A stretch of 64,000 nucleotides of DNA from Sulfitobacter marinus (lineage in GTDB: Bacteria; Pseudomonadota; Alphaproteobacteria; Rhodobacterales; Rhodobacteraceae): positions 806,001 through 870,000 of the forward strand of contig NZ_FPAJ01000001.1 of NCBI RefSeq assembly GCF_900116285.1, written 5' to 3'. Below the pieces are notes generated by a model. That model saw only the letters and a program-made list of their open reading frames with translations, did not search any database and was not told the DNA's origin. Numbering within the stretch: position 1 is the stretch's first letter; the number at the start of each line of letters is the position of its first letter. A program made the position numbers and the translations under genes. Positions 26,889-36,477 of the stretch are shown one piece after another.

Positions 26889-26921
26889 TTTTGTGACAGT
26901 AGTGTTACAGTTTTATGACAG
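26889..26921 (-). promoter_or_regulatory. Pho box: three 11-bp direct repeats upstream of pstS
   Basis: Read on the minus strand the site is CTGTCATAAAA, CTGTAACACTA, CTGTCACAAAA, three direct repeats in perfect 11-bp phase, matching the PhoB half-site consensus CTGTCAT. The nearest edge is 76 bp upstream of the pstS start. Three half-sites imply cooperative PhoB binding and induction by phosphate starvation. Confidence 0.9.
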
Positions 26922-26955
26922 CGCAGGAAACTGTCATCTTTTTTTTCACCTGCCC

Positions 26956-28005
26956 TTAGTCTTGGGCCGGGTCCAAGGGCAGAATCACCGTGAACCGGCT
27001 GCCTTTTCCAAGCTCGCTGTCGATTTTCAACCGTCCGCGGTGACGGCTTAATATATGTTTTACAATCGCCAGACCCAGCCCCGTCCCGCCAAGTGCGCGG
27101 CTGCGGTGGCTGTCGGCGCGGTAAAACCGCTCGGTCAGGCGCGGGATATGTAGCGGATCAATGCCGGGGCCGTGGTCAATGACCGTGACCCGTACCGCTG
27201 GGCCGCGCAAAGACGGATCACGCAAGGTAGTTTCAACGTCAATCTCGACGGTTTTGCCTTTGCCGCCATATTTGATCGCGTTTTCAATGAGGTTGGTAAA
27301 CACCTGCAACAACTGATCAGAATCGCCAATCATCGGCAAATCATTATCGGCCATGCGCGGCACCAAGGATACCTCGGCCTCGACCGCGAGGGGGTTCAGG
27401 TTGCGCAAGGTCGATTGCACCACATAGCGCAGATCAACCTTTTGCGTTGGCCGCAGCCGTTCTTCGGATTCGACCCGGCTGAGCGACAGCAAATCGCCCA
27501 CCAAGCGGTTCATGCGCTCGGCCTCTCCGGTCATGATCCCCAAAAATCGGTCACGTGCAGGTGCATCATCGCGCGCCGGCCCGCGCAAGGTTTCGATGAA
27601 CCCCATCAAGGCGGTCAGCGGCGTGCGCAATTCATGGCTGACATTTGCCACAAAATCGCGACGCATCTGGCTGGCCTTGGTCAGTTGGGTGATGTCCTGA
27701 AAGCTAAGCAACACATAATCGGACCCGCTGACCGCGCTGACATAGACCTGAAATCGCGTGTCATTGCCCCCGTCACTGGACAGGTAATGTGCCTCGTGGG
27801 GTTTGCCATCACGTTGGCATTGTTCAACCGCGTCGACCACCGTGGGCTGGCGTAAAACATTGATATAATGCCGGTCCAATGCGGCAGTCCCTACAAGGGT
27901 CTGTGCCGCCGTGTTCATGGCAACAATCCGTTCAGCGCGATCAACCGCAAGGGTCGGCAAAGGCAATGCCGCCAGCAGATCGGGCAAGAGCGGCCGGATC
28001 ACCAT
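26956..28005 (-). CDS. phoR: Phosphate regulon sensor kinase PhoR
   Basis: A 349-aa histidine kinase with a PAS domain (about residues 10-110), HisKA domain with FVANVSHELRTPLTALMGFIETL and HATPase domain (NLIENAIKYGG, DHGPGID, GGTGLGLAIVKHIL). The F-I-E-T-L after the H-box is typical of PhoR. Only weak hydrophobicity is seen at the N-terminus, so membrane attachment is uncertain; this short form is common in alphaproteobacteria. It precedes pstS on the same strand, with the Pho box between them, so it has its own upstream promoter. It starts 3 bp after the carbonic anhydrase-like gene ends. Confidence 0.92.
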   Translation of the reverse strand: MVIRPLLPDLLAALPLPTLAVDRAERIVAMNTAAQTLVGTAALDRHYINVLRQPTVVDAVEQCQRDGKPHEAHYLSSDGGNDTRFQVYVSAVSGSDYVLLSFQDITQLTKASQMRRDFVANVSHELRTPLTALMGFIETLRGPARDDAPARDRFLGIMTGEAERMNRLVGDLLSLSRVESEERLRPTQKVDLRYVVQSTLRNLNPLAVEAEVSLVPRMADNDLPMIGDSDQLLQVFTNLIENAIKYGGKGKTVEIDVETTLRDPSLRGPAVRVTVIDHGPGIDPLHIPRLTERFYRADSHRSRALGGTGLGLAIVKHILSRHRGRLKIDSELGKGSRFTVILPLDPAQD

Positions 28006-28008
28006 CCG

Positions 28009-28530
28009 CTAGACGGGTTTTAGATCGCGGCGGAACCGGCGCGCGTTTTCTTGGTAATGCTTGGCGCTGGCGGTCAGCCCTGCAATCGCGGCTGCGTCCA
28101 GTTCGCGCACAACTTTGCCCGGCGCGCCCATCACAAGCGACCCGTCGGGGATCACCTTGTTTTCCGTGATCAACGCCCCTGCCCCGATCAGGCAGTTCTT
28201 GCCGATCTTGGCCCCGTTCAGGACCGTCGCCCCCATGCCCACCAGTGAATTGTCGCCAATGGTACAGCCATGCAGCATGACTTTGTGACCAATGGTGCAG
28301 TTTTCGCCGATGGTCAGCGGGCAGCCCGGATCGGTATGAAACACGCAGTTTTCCTGCACATTGCTGCCCGTGCCGACGGTGATCAGCTCGTTGTCACCGC
28401 GCAGGGTGCAGCCGAACCAAACCGACGCTCCGGCCATCAGCACGACATTGCCAATCACATTGGCATCCGGTGCAACCCACGCATCTGCATCAACCCTCGG
28501 GGCCGTATCGACCAAGGCATATAGGGTCAT
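28009..28530 (-). CDS. Gamma-class carbonic anhydrase-like hexapeptide protein
   Basis: A 173-aa left-handed beta-helix protein of the gamma-carbonic anhydrase/PaaY group. The metal-binding His residues appear in [20 protein letters not shown], and the repeats follow the [LIV]-G-x4 pattern. Whether it acts as a carbonic anhydrase or a thioesterase-like protein cannot be told from the sequence. It overlaps the end of gmk by 4 bp (ATGA). Confidence 0.9.
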   Translation of the reverse strand: MTLYALVDTAPRVDADAWVAPDANVIGNVVLMAGASVWFGCTLRGDNELITVGTGSNVQENCVFHTDPGCPLTIGENCTIGHKVMLHGCTIGDNSLVGMGATVLNGAKIGKNCLIGAGALITENKVIPDGSLVMGAPGKVVRELDAAAIAGLTASAKHYQENARRFRRDLKPV

Positions 28531-29168
28531 TCTGTTTCCTCAAATTCGGCTTGCAGTGTACGGACATGATCCACCAGATTGGGCTGCTGGGAAAGCCGCA
28601 ACCGCTCTGCCACGATGATCGCCTTCAGCTTGGCCTCGGTCTCGGCCAGATTATCGTTGATCAAAACATAGTGGTAGCCATCCCAATGGCTGATCTCGTC
28701 CCAGCTTTTTTCCATGCGCAGGGCAATGGTTTCGGCGGTATCCTGGCCGCGTGTTTCCAGCCTGCGGCGCAGTTCGCGGATCGTGGGCGGCAGGATAAAG
28801 ATCGACAAAACATGCTGCTTGAGCGCTGAGGTGCTGATCTGTTGCGCACCTTGCCAGTCGACATCGAACAACACATCACGGCCTTCGTCGATAGAGGCTT
28901 CCACCGGTCCCTTGGGCGATCCGTAGTAATTGCCAAAGACCCGCGCATGCTCCAGCATCTCGCCGGATTTCACCATGTGGCGAAACTTGTCTTCGTCAGT
29001 AAAGAAATAGTCTTTGCCATCGACCTCGCCCACGCGAGGGGTACGAGTGGTGGCGGACACGGAAAACTGCAGCGACGGGTCCCAATCGCGCAGCTTGCGC
29101 GCAAGGGTCGATTTACCCGCCCCCGAGGGGGAGCTGAGGATAATCAAAAGGCCGCGACGATCGCTCAT
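28527..29168 (-). CDS. gmk: Guanylate kinase
   Basis: A 213-aa enzyme that phosphorylates GMP to GDP with ATP. It has the P-loop [10 protein letters not shown], the GMP-binding stretch [21 protein letters not shown] and the lid region. The ATG at 29168 is preferred over one four codons upstream since GGAG lies 8 bases before it. Length matches the family. It is translationally coupled to the carbonic anhydrase-like gene. Confidence 0.96.
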   Translation of the reverse strand: MSDRRGLLIILSSPSGAGKSTLARKLRDWDPSLQFSVSATTRTPRVGEVDGKDYFFTDEDKFRHMVKSGEMLEHARVFGNYYGSPKGPVEASIDEGRDVLFDVDWQGAQQISTSALKQHVLSIFILPPTIRELRRRLETRGQDTAETIALRMEKSWDEISHWDGYHYVLINDNLAETEAKLKAIIVAERLRLSQQPNLVDHVRTLQAEFEETE

Positions 29169-29268
29169 GTTTGTCTCCACATACTTTGTTGGACGGACAA
29201 AGAATGCATGAACTGGCGACTGTCAACAAGCATAGGGCAGATTCCGCCGTGTTATAGCCGGGATTTAA

Positions 29269-30318
29269 TCACCGATCCCGACGCCAGTAGGTGGCGCTGA
29301 TCTGCGTTGTTTTATCGAGGCCCAGCACCTTTTTAAAATGCGCGCGCAGGGCTTGTGCGTTGCCAAACTCACCGGCGAAAAACGCGTATCCGGTCGTGTC
29401 CTTGATGGTCAACCGTTCGGCCATCGCGACGACGTTTTCCTCAAACGCGTCTGGCGACAGGGTGTGAACGGTCAGCCCCGTTTCTGGCAGATAGCTACGA
29501 TAGTCGACGGAGGCAGGCAGCGCTACGACCACATCGCCCATAGCATCCTGCGACAGCCGCGACAGCAATTGCGCAACCGCTGGCAGTCCGGTGCCATCAG
29601 CCGCAAGAAAATAAGATTTCGCCTCGGGCAGGTTTCGTATACCTGCAGGGCCCATCGCCCCGACCAATTGCCCTTGGCTCGCGTTTTGGGCCCATTGCGA
29701 AATCATACCGGTGCCATGGCGCACAATATCGATATCGACCTCTTCGACATCCGCACGGATGTTTTTCAAGGTGACATAGCGGGCGTGCAACTCGTCTGCG
29801 CCCACGGGCCAAATCGGCGCGCCGTTTTCGCCCATCACCGGCCAGACCGGCACACGGGACGGATCACAAGGCAAGATGAGCCGTAGATGAATCCCACGGG
29901 ACTGAAGCGCCTTAATATCCGGGTAATGCAAGGTGACCCGCTGCATGCCGTCAAACAACATTTCGCTTTTTAGCACGGTAAGCACGCGAAAATTCTCGGG
30001 CGTGGTGCCAATCTGTGCCTGCTCGTTATTCCAGCGGATGCTTTCAGCTGCAGCGACATCGAATTCTTCAACGTGATGAACGATCCCCTCTTTGGTAAAG
30101 CTCATCGCGTGCTCGTCCGGGGCCTCAAGGCGGATGCGCAGACCTCGGTCCTGCGGGAAAAGTTCAATCCGGTAGCCATCATTCTCAAAACTATGCGCGC
30201 CATCATCGGCGACGTTAAAGAACATGCCATGATCGTCGCGCATATGCGCGACAAACTCACCCAGCAACGCCTGTGGTGCAGCGAGGGCGATGGTGGTTTC
30301 TGCAGTGACTTTTTGCAT
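29269..30318 (-). CDS. Siderophore-interacting FAD/NAD(P)H reductase with N-terminal DUF2218
   Basis: A 349-aa cytoplasmic protein. Residues about 1-95 match DUF2218, and the rest is a siderophore-interacting protein (ViuB/YqjH family) that reduces ferric siderophores and releases iron. The FAD-domain stretch HARYVTLKNIR corresponds to the family RxYTxR region, DIVRHGTGMISQWAQNA follows it, and the NAD(P)H domain is marked by FLAADGTGLPAVAQLL and FFAGEFGNAQALR. It is the last gene of the iron uptake block, 86 bp after the receptor gene, with a terminator in between. Confidence 0.9.
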   Translation of the reverse strand: MQKVTAETTIALAAPQALLGEFVAHMRDDHGMFFNVADDGAHSFENDGYRIELFPQDRGLRIRLEAPDEHAMSFTKEGIVHHVEEFDVAAAESIRWNNEQAQIGTTPENFRVLTVLKSEMLFDGMQRVTLHYPDIKALQSRGIHLRLILPCDPSRVPVWPVMGENGAPIWPVGADELHARYVTLKNIRADVEEVDIDIVRHGTGMISQWAQNASQGQLVGAMGPAGIRNLPEAKSYFLAADGTGLPAVAQLLSRLSQDAMGDVVVALPASVDYRSYLPETGLTVHTLSPDAFEENVVAMAERLTIKDTTGYAFFAGEFGNAQALRAHFKKVLGLDKTTQISATYWRRDR

Positions 30319-30362
30319 AGCTAACCTTTGGTTTGGCTAAGGAATATGGACGTTAACCAATG

Positions 30363-30394
30363 AAAAAAGGGCGGCGCATAGATATGCGCCGCCC
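30363..30394 (-). terminator. Rho-independent terminator after the TonB-dependent receptor gene
   Basis: A perfect 12-bp stem, GGGCGGCGCATA with TATGCGCCGCCC around a 2-base centre (4-base loop in practice), followed on the minus strand by six T. It lies 10 bp past the receptor stop. The reductase gene beyond it then needs read-through or its own promoter. Confidence 0.9.
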
Positions 30395-30403
30395 TCGTAC
30401 TGG

Positions 30404-32494
30404 TTACCAACTATGGGTCAGTCTGACCTGTACTTCGCGGCCAGGGCTGTAGAAGTTTGCATAAGCACCGCCATAGGCCACGTGCTTTTCATCAAACAGA
30501 TTGGTCACGCTTGCAGACAGTGTTGTCTGCTTGGTCACATCATAAGACACCGCCGCATCCACAACAAAGAAGCTGCCTGTCTCACCAGACGTGTTCGAGT
30601 CGGCAAAGTAATAGCCGCCGTTAAAGCGCAGGCCGACACCCGCTGTCAGATCACCGCGTCCAACGTTTTCCCAGGTGCGGCTGCCCCAGATCGACGCGAT
30701 ATGCGACGACACCAACGCAGGCGTGTTGCCGACGTTACCCGATGTTCCATTCTCGACGATCTCGCCATCAAGGAAGCTGTAGGCTGCCGTCACATCATAT
30801 GCACCGAACTCGGCCTTTGCTTCCAGATCCAGACCGCGCACGCGGACCTCACCAATGGGTTCGGACATGTTGGTCACCGGGTTAGTCCGGCTGATGTTGG
30901 TCTTGGACAGCTGATAGACCGACGCCGAGAACAACGCATTGGTGCCAGCCGGGCGCCATTTCGTGCCAAACTCGATTTGATCACCTCTTTCGGGATCGAC
31001 CCCTGCGCCCGCAGGCACAACCGATTGGGCGTAGCTACCGTACAAAGATACCTCGGGGGTGATCTTGTAGGTCAACCCGATGCGGCCTGTCGTCTCAGAT
31101 ATGTCATTCTGAGTGGTGGTGTTTTTGAGGTTGTTTTGCTTGGTGATATCAATCCAGTCGTGGCGCAGGCCAAAGGACAGGATCGTTTTATCGCTCCAGT
31201 TCAGCTCTTGTTGCACATATACTGCATGGCTATCGGTGTCGGTATCCTCGTCAGCATAATCCGCTACACTGGTCGGTGCACCGGTGGGCACAGGGTTGTT
31301 CAAATTAACCGACGGGGCCGATCCCCAATCCCGATGGTCGGTGGTTTCGGATTGCGAAAATTCGACACCTGCAACGGTCTTGCTTTTGACGCCCCCGATG
31401 ACGGTATCATAGGTCAGATGCGCATCAGCGATCAGCGCTTTGGTGGTGCCGGCGCTTTGGAAGAACGCACGGTTGACGGTGGTCCCAGTCGTGCCGTTCA
31501 CATAGGCGTAGCCAAAGTCGTCTTCGCGATCAACATAGCGCAGATTTCCCGAGAATTTCAGCCCGTTGCCGAAATTGTGGTCGGCCATAAGTGACACGGA
31601 GGTCCGCTCGGCCCCGCGATAGTTATAGTCCGGCTCGCCATAAAAGGCAGAGCTGCGATCGAAATCATAGCCGACAGGAAAACCACCGCTGCCCGGCACA
31701 TAGTCCATGTCAACATGGTCAATAACAAGGGTCAGTTCCGTCGCATCAGACGGGCGCCAGGTCAGCCCACCCATGATGAACAGTTCATCGTTTTCAGAGA
31801 ACGGGTATTCAAGCTCGCCGTTGCGCAGCAGACCTGTCAAACGATAGCTTAGCGTGCCATCGTCGTTCAGTTTGTCACCAAAATCCAGACCGACTTCTTG
31901 CGTATTGAAAGATCCGATTTGGGTGTAAACTTCGCCAAATTTCTCATCGCGCGGTTTTTTGGTGACGTAGTTCACCGAACCGCCGGGATCAGAGATACCA
32001 AAAGTAGCGGAATTCGCACCTTTGAAGACTTCGACCCGCTCATAGGCGAACGGCTGTTCGCGGAAACCGCCAAAGTTTTTCCCGATCATCAGACCATCGC
32101 GGTAGGTGTGCGCCGTGAAACCGCGCAACGTGAAATAATCATACCGATCATCTGCACCGTAACTATCCGTGGAGGCACCGGCGGTGTAGTTCAGCACCTC
32201 TTCGACGGTGTCGGCATTGCGCTGCTTGATCTCTTTGCTGGTTACAACCGAAACGCTTGCCGCGATGTCCAACAGGTCGCCGGAAAACTTGCCCCCCGAA
32301 TCGATACCAGTTGCCACCACCGATTGCGCATCAGAGGCACCACTGTGGGAACCCTCGGCCTCTAGTGTCACGTCGTCCAGACGGTAGGATTCCTGCGCGA
32401 CTGCGGCAGCTGGCAACATTGCCGTGCAGCACATCAACAATGACTTGAGGGATCCATGCCCAAAGCGGCGGGGTGTAGAAAGAGAAGGTAACAA
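30404..32494 (-). CDS. TonB-dependent siderophore receptor
   Basis: A 696-aa outer-membrane receptor with a signal peptide (about residues 1-34), a plug domain (about 60-175, with the TLRGFTAHTYRDGLMIGKN and ERVEVFKGANSATFG motifs) and a 22-strand barrel ending in a C-terminal aromatic residue (LTHSW). It resembles ferrichrome/hydroxamate-type (FhuA/FoxA) receptors, but the ligand is not determined. The start codon is TTG with GGAG 6 bases upstream. A 17-bp palindrome lies 18 bp further upstream. The same-strand ABC transporter genes precede it. Confidence 0.93.
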   Translation of the reverse strand: MLPSLSTPRRFGHGSLKSLLMCCTAMLPAAAVAQESYRLDDVTLEAEGSHSGASDAQSVVATGIDSGGKFSGDLLDIAASVSVVTSKEIKQRNADTVEEVLNYTAGASTDSYGADDRYDYFTLRGFTAHTYRDGLMIGKNFGGFREQPFAYERVEVFKGANSATFGISDPGGSVNYVTKKPRDEKFGEVYTQIGSFNTQEVGLDFGDKLNDDGTLSYRLTGLLRNGELEYPFSENDELFIMGGLTWRPSDATELTLVIDHVDMDYVPGSGGFPVGYDFDRSSAFYGEPDYNYRGAERTSVSLMADHNFGNGLKFSGNLRYVDREDDFGYAYVNGTTGTTVNRAFFQSAGTTKALIADAHLTYDTVIGGVKSKTVAGVEFSQSETTDHRDWGSAPSVNLNNPVPTGAPTSVADYADEDTDTDSHAVYVQQELNWSDKTILSFGLRHDWIDITKQNNLKNTTTQNDISETTGRIGLTYKITPEVSLYGSYAQSVVPAGAGVDPERGDQIEFGTKWRPAGTNALFSASVYQLSKTNISRTNPVTNMSEPIGEVRVRGLDLEAKAEFGAYDVTAAYSFLDGEIVENGTSGNVGNTPALVSSHIASIWGSRTWENVGRGDLTAGVGLRFNGGYYFADSNTSGETGSFFVVDAAVSYDVTKQTTLSASVTNLFDEKHVAYGGAYANFYSPGREVQVRLTHSW

Positions 32495-32511
32495 GGGAAG
32501 CTCCGATATAA

Positions 32512-32528
32512 CTTAGTGAATCACTAAG
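32512..32528. promoter_or_regulatory. Perfect palindrome in the receptor promoter, candidate iron-responsive operator
   Basis: CTTAGTGA-A-TCACTAAG, 17 bp, just upstream of the receptor gene Shine-Dalgarno sequence. Its position suggests a repressor site that covers the transcription start. It does not clearly match Fur, Irr or RirA consensus sites. Confidence 0.55.
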
Positions 32529-32592
32529 ATAAGGCTATAAATCGCATAGCCTCAAAGCTCTAGCCTAATGCGACTCTTTTTGTAGGTTATTT

Positions 32593-33414
32593 TTATGCGG
32601 CGTTGTTCGTGCGGCGCGCGACCTTGTGGCGGCCGATAGGAACCATGGCTGGCGTGTTGGAAACCGGGTCATTGATGATCTGGCATTCCAGCCCGAAAAC
32701 ATCGCGCACCAGCGCTTCGGTGAGGATGTCAGCGGGCGCGCCTTCGGCGTAGATCCCCTTGTCCGCCACCGCGATCAGATGATCCGCATACCGCGCCGCA
32801 AGGTTCAGGTCATGCAGGACCATCACAATGGTGGTGCCCCGGCTGGTGTTCATATCAACCAGCACATCCAGCACATCGACCTGGTGCGATACATCCAGAA
32901 ATGTGGTGGGTTCATCCAGTAGCAGCAGCTCGGTTTCTTGGGCCAAGGCCATCGCGATCCAGGCCCGCTGCCGCTGCCCGCCTGACAATGTATCCAGCTC
33001 GCGCTCGGCCAGCGCTTCGATTCCCGTCGCCTTAAGCGCCTCAGACACGGCGCGTTCGTCATCATCGCCCCACCGCGAGAAAAGCCCGTGATGCGGATGG
33101 CGGCCCCGCCCGACCAGATCGGCAACGGTAATGCCTTCGGGGGCGATGGGCGATTGCGGCAACAACCCCATGATCTGCGCCACATCGCGTGACCGCATTT
33201 GATGCAAGGATTTGCCATCCAGCAAAACCGTCCCGGACTGCGTCGGCAAAATCCGCGCCAACGTGCGCAGTAGCGTCGATTTACCCGATGCATTGCCGCC
33301 GACGATTGCCGTGATCTGCCCCGGCCTCAGCCCAAGCGTGACATCTTCAAGGATCGCGCGTTGATCGTATCCGGCGTAAAGCATCTGTGCTTCAAGCGTT
33401 CTATCAAAGCTCAT
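32593..33414 (-). CDS. Iron-siderophore ABC transporter ATP-binding protein
   Basis: A 273-aa ATPase of the FepC/FhuC/FecE group, energising siderophore import. Motifs are Walker A GGNASGKST (the second residues differ from the usual GPNGSGKST), signature LSGGQRQRAWIAMALAQ and Walker B LLLLDEPTTFLDVSHQ. The VLHDLNLAARYADHL switch region is typical. It overlaps the preceding permease gene by 4 bp and lies upstream of the receptor gene. Confidence 0.94.
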   Translation of the reverse strand: MSFDRTLEAQMLYAGYDQRAILEDVTLGLRPGQITAIVGGNASGKSTLLRTLARILPTQSGTVLLDGKSLHQMRSRDVAQIMGLLPQSPIAPEGITVADLVGRGRHPHHGLFSRWGDDDERAVSEALKATGIEALAERELDTLSGGQRQRAWIAMALAQETELLLLDEPTTFLDVSHQVDVLDVLVDMNTSRGTTIVMVLHDLNLAARYADHLIAVADKGIYAEGAPADILTEALVRDVFGLECQIINDPVSNTPAMVPIGRHKVARRTNNAA

Positions 33415-34457
33415 ATTGTGCCCCCGTTCCGGTTGGTGCGCACGATCAGATACAACAGAAACGGTGCACCAACCGCCCCCGTGACAACGCCCACAGGCAG
33501 CCGTGCGGGCAGCAAGAACTGACCCGTGAAATCGCCCGCCAGCACCAGGATCGCGCCGACAAGGCCCGCAGCCGCCAGAATACCACGCGACCCGCCCAGC
33601 AAACGCGCGGCAATAGGCCCGGACAAAAACGCGACAAAGGCGATGGGCCCCGCAGCGGACGTGGCAAAAGCCACCAACCCAACGGCCGCCAAGGTGACGC
33701 GCAGCCGCGTGGCTTCGGTATGCACGCCAAGGGCACGGGCCGCGTCATCGCCCAAACGCAGGATATTCAAATCCCGCGCGCTGGCCGCCAGCAGCCCGCC
33801 AAAAACAATCAACGCCCCCAGAACGGGAATAACATCCGGCAATTGCGCCCCGTTCACACTGCCCGTCAGCCAGCGCATCGCCTCGGCGCGGTCCCATGCG
33901 GGAGCCTCAAGCAGGATATAGGCCGTGACGCTGTCCAACATCGCCGACACGCCGATCCCGATCAGGATCAACCGCGCCCCGGCCGCACCCCGATTGGACG
34001 ACAACGCCCAGATCAGGGTCGCAACCAGCAAACCGGATACAACGGCAACGGCAGAAACCAGCCAGCCGTCAAAAGCTAAAATAACAATCGCAAAAACCGC
34101 TGCGGCACCGGCGCTGGCGCTGATCCCGATGATGTCGGGGCTGGCAAGAGGGTTGCGCAGCATCACCTGAAATGCGACCCCGCCCAAGCCAAAGCATAGC
34201 CCCGTTACCACCGACATCAGCGCACGCGGCAACCGCAGGTCGTTGACCACAAATGTCGCCCCAGATGCATCATCGCCCATCAACGCAGCAATCACGTCAC
34301 CGGGCGCAAAGCATCCGCGCCCGCAGCTTAGGGTGATAGCCGTCAGGATCAGTGCGGTCGCGATCAACAAGGCCAAGATCACCACACTGCGCCGGTTAAC
34401 CCGTTGACGGATTGCGCCTTGCACCGCGTCCGATGCCTCTGCCGTTTGAACGCTCAC
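33411..34457 (-). CDS. Iron-siderophore ABC transporter permease (FepG-like)
   Basis: A 348-aa FecCD-family permease with about nine or ten membrane segments. Characteristic stretches are LRLPRALMSVVTGLCFGLGGVAFQVMLRNPLASPDIIGISASAGAAA and GPIAFVAFLSGPIAARLLGG. It pairs with the next permease gene to form the membrane channel of a siderophore importer. It overlaps both neighbours by 4 bp. Confidence 0.93.
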   Translation of the reverse strand: MSVQTAEASDAVQGAIRQRVNRRSVVILALLIATALILTAITLSCGRGCFAPGDVIAALMGDDASGATFVVNDLRLPRALMSVVTGLCFGLGGVAFQVMLRNPLASPDIIGISASAGAAAVFAIVILAFDGWLVSAVAVVSGLLVATLIWALSSNRGAAGARLILIGIGVSAMLDSVTAYILLEAPAWDRAEAMRWLTGSVNGAQLPDVIPVLGALIVFGGLLAASARDLNILRLGDDAARALGVHTEATRLRVTLAAVGLVAFATSAAGPIAFVAFLSGPIAARLLGGSRGILAAAGLVGAILVLAGDFTGQFLLPARLPVGVVTGAVGAPFLLYLIVRTNRNGGTI

Positions 34458-35455
34458 AACCCGCGCATCCTTTGCCGCCGAACGGTCCAGATAAAGAACG
34501 GCGCGCCGACGAATGCCGTGACAAGCCCCACGTCCAGTTCGTTCGGACGCGCGACGATGCGCCCCAACACATCGGCCATCCCCAACAGGATCGCACCGCC
34601 AAGCGCCGACAACGGCAGAATGGTTCTGTAATCAATACCCCCAATCATCCGGCACATATGCGGCACCACCAGCCCGACAAAGCCAATGGGGCCGCACAGC
34701 GCTGTCGCCGTACCGCACAGCACAATCGCCCCAGCTGCCGCCATCGCGCGGCCCCACGCTACGTTTTGCCCCAACCCTGCGGCCATTTCCTCGCCCAAGG
34801 CCAGTGCATTCAGAATGCGCGCCGATCCCAAGCTAAGCAAAAGCCCGATAGCAAGGAACGGCAGGCTGGGCAGGATCGTGTCAAACCGCGCGCCGCCGAT
34901 GCCGCCCACCTGCCAAGACTGAATGCTGCCCGCGATGTCGTTGCGCGGCAACACCACCGCAATGATAAACGCAGATGCGGCAATAGAGGTCGCCGTACCC
35001 GCCAAGGTCAGCTTGAGAGGCGTCGCACCGCCCTGCCCGGTTGATCCGATCGCGTAGACAAAAACCGCCGCACAGCCCGCGCCGGCAATGCCCAGCCATA
35101 GAAATGTTGTCGCACCGCTGATGTTGAACCACGCGACGCCCACCACAACGAACAGGGCAGCACCGGCATTCACGCCCAAAATTCCCGGATCGGCCAACGG
35201 GTTGCGGGTAATACCCTGCATCACCGCTCCCGCGATCCCCAAGGCTCCGCCTGCCAGAACGGCCAGTGCCGTGCGCGGCATCCGCACTGCGACAGCAGCG
35301 GCACCAATGGTTTCGATCCGCCCCGTCAGCCCGTCCCAAATCTCGGACCATGGCACGCTGCGCGTCCCAACGGCCAGCGACAACCCAACGGTCGCCAACA
35401 GCAGCGCAACGACACCAAACACACGCATGGCCTTATGATCGCGGCTTAGGGTCAC
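34454..35455 (-). CDS. Iron-siderophore ABC transporter permease (FepD-like)
   Basis: A 333-aa FecCD-family permease. The conserved VRMPRTALAVLAGGALGIAGAVMQGITRNPLADPGILGVNAGAA segment and GPIGFVGLVVPHMCRMIGG mark the family. It overlaps the binding protein gene and the second permease gene by 4 bp each, so the four ABC genes are translationally coupled. About nine or ten membrane segments are visible. Confidence 0.93.
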   Translation of the reverse strand: MTLSRDHKAMRVFGVVALLLATVGLSLAVGTRSVPWSEIWDGLTGRIETIGAAAVAVRMPRTALAVLAGGALGIAGAVMQGITRNPLADPGILGVNAGAALFVVVGVAWFNISGATTFLWLGIAGAGCAAVFVYAIGSTGQGGATPLKLTLAGTATSIAASAFIIAVVLPRNDIAGSIQSWQVGGIGGARFDTILPSLPFLAIGLLLSLGSARILNALALGEEMAAGLGQNVAWGRAMAAAGAIVLCGTATALCGPIGFVGLVVPHMCRMIGGIDYRTILPLSALGGAILLGMADVLGRIVARPNELDVGLVTAFVGAPFFIWTVRRQRMRGL

Positions 35456-36423
35456 CCCTCGCCGCGCGCCACAGCATCTGCCAAACGGGTCAGATAATCC
35501 TCAAGCACGTAGTCGATCGAAAGCGGCGTCGGGTTGGCTGCGGTGCCCATCGGATCATTGGCCAGCAAGATCACCGACCCGCGTGCAATCGCCGGGAAAC
35601 GGGCAATCAGCGGGTTTTTCACCAACTCACTGAGACGCGCCATGTCGCCATATGTCACGACAACATCGACATCATTGAACAAATCAATCCGCTCGGCGCT
35701 GACACGGCCGGAATATTTGCCCGCTTCGCTGGCTTCGCGCACCGCGCGGGGCGTGGCCATGCCTAGGTCTTCCAGAAACTGCACCCGCTGATCCGCTGCG
35801 GCGTAAAAGCCAATCGTGCTAAGGTCGCGAATATCCAGATGGGTCACGAACATGCCAGTTTTCCCCGCAAGCTGGGGATAGTCCTGTAGGGCTGTCGCGA
35901 TACGCTCTTCGATCTGCGCAACCATCGCCTCGCCCTCGGACGCCATGCCAAGCCCTGCCGCGTTCTGGCGGATCATTTCGCGCCATGTGGTGGTCCACGC
36001 GCCATCAGGATAGGCCACAACAGGGGCGATCCGGCTAAGCGTGTCGTAATCCGATTGCGAAATACCGGAATAGGCCGCAAGGATCACATCAGGGTTGGTC
36101 GACGCAACCGCTTCAAAATCAATGCCGTCGCCCTCGTCAAACAAAACCGGGGCCTGCGCGCCCAATTCATCAAGCTTTTCAGTCACCCAAGGCAACAACC
36201 CGTCACCATCATCATCGCCCCAGGACGCACGGGCAAAGCCCACAGGAACGATGCCCAAGGCCAGCGGCACCTCGTGGTTGGCCCAGCCGACCGATGCCAC
36301 ACGGGTGGGACGCGCTTCGATGACTGTCTGCCCAAAGGCGTGTTCGATTGTGACCGGGAATTCCTGCGCTGCCGCTGACGTTGCCCACAAAGCGACCCCG
36401 ATACTCATCAAAACGCGTAACAT
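35452..36423 (-). CDS. Iron-siderophore ABC transporter substrate-binding protein
   Basis: A 323-aa periplasmic binding protein of the FepB/FhuD class III fold, with a signal peptide of about 22 residues (ATSAAAQEF). The start RVASVGWANHEVPLALGIVPVG and the long connecting helix are typical. No lipobox Cys is seen, so it is soluble. The ATG at 36423 is decided by AGGAAG 6 bases upstream. It follows tonB after 54 bp on the same strand. Confidence 0.92.
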   Translation of the reverse strand: MLRVLMSIGVALWATSAAAQEFPVTIEHAFGQTVIEARPTRVASVGWANHEVPLALGIVPVGFARASWGDDDGDGLLPWVTEKLDELGAQAPVLFDEGDGIDFEAVASTNPDVILAAYSGISQSDYDTLSRIAPVVAYPDGAWTTTWREMIRQNAAGLGMASEGEAMVAQIEERIATALQDYPQLAGKTGMFVTHLDIRDLSTIGFYAAADQRVQFLEDLGMATPRAVREASEAGKYSGRVSAERIDLFNDVDVVVTYGDMARLSELVKNPLIARFPAIARGSVILLANDPMGTAANPTPLSIDYVLEDYLTRLADAVARGEG

Positions 36424-36477
36424 GAAACTTCCTACTCTGATTATATGATTAGTGCTGAGGAGCACGGCGCAGCTGGC

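Noticed and set aside
30413-31594. 393-aa plus-strand ORF opposite the TonB-dependent receptor gene
   Set aside because: It is an antisense shadow of a well-supported receptor gene, with no family resemblance.
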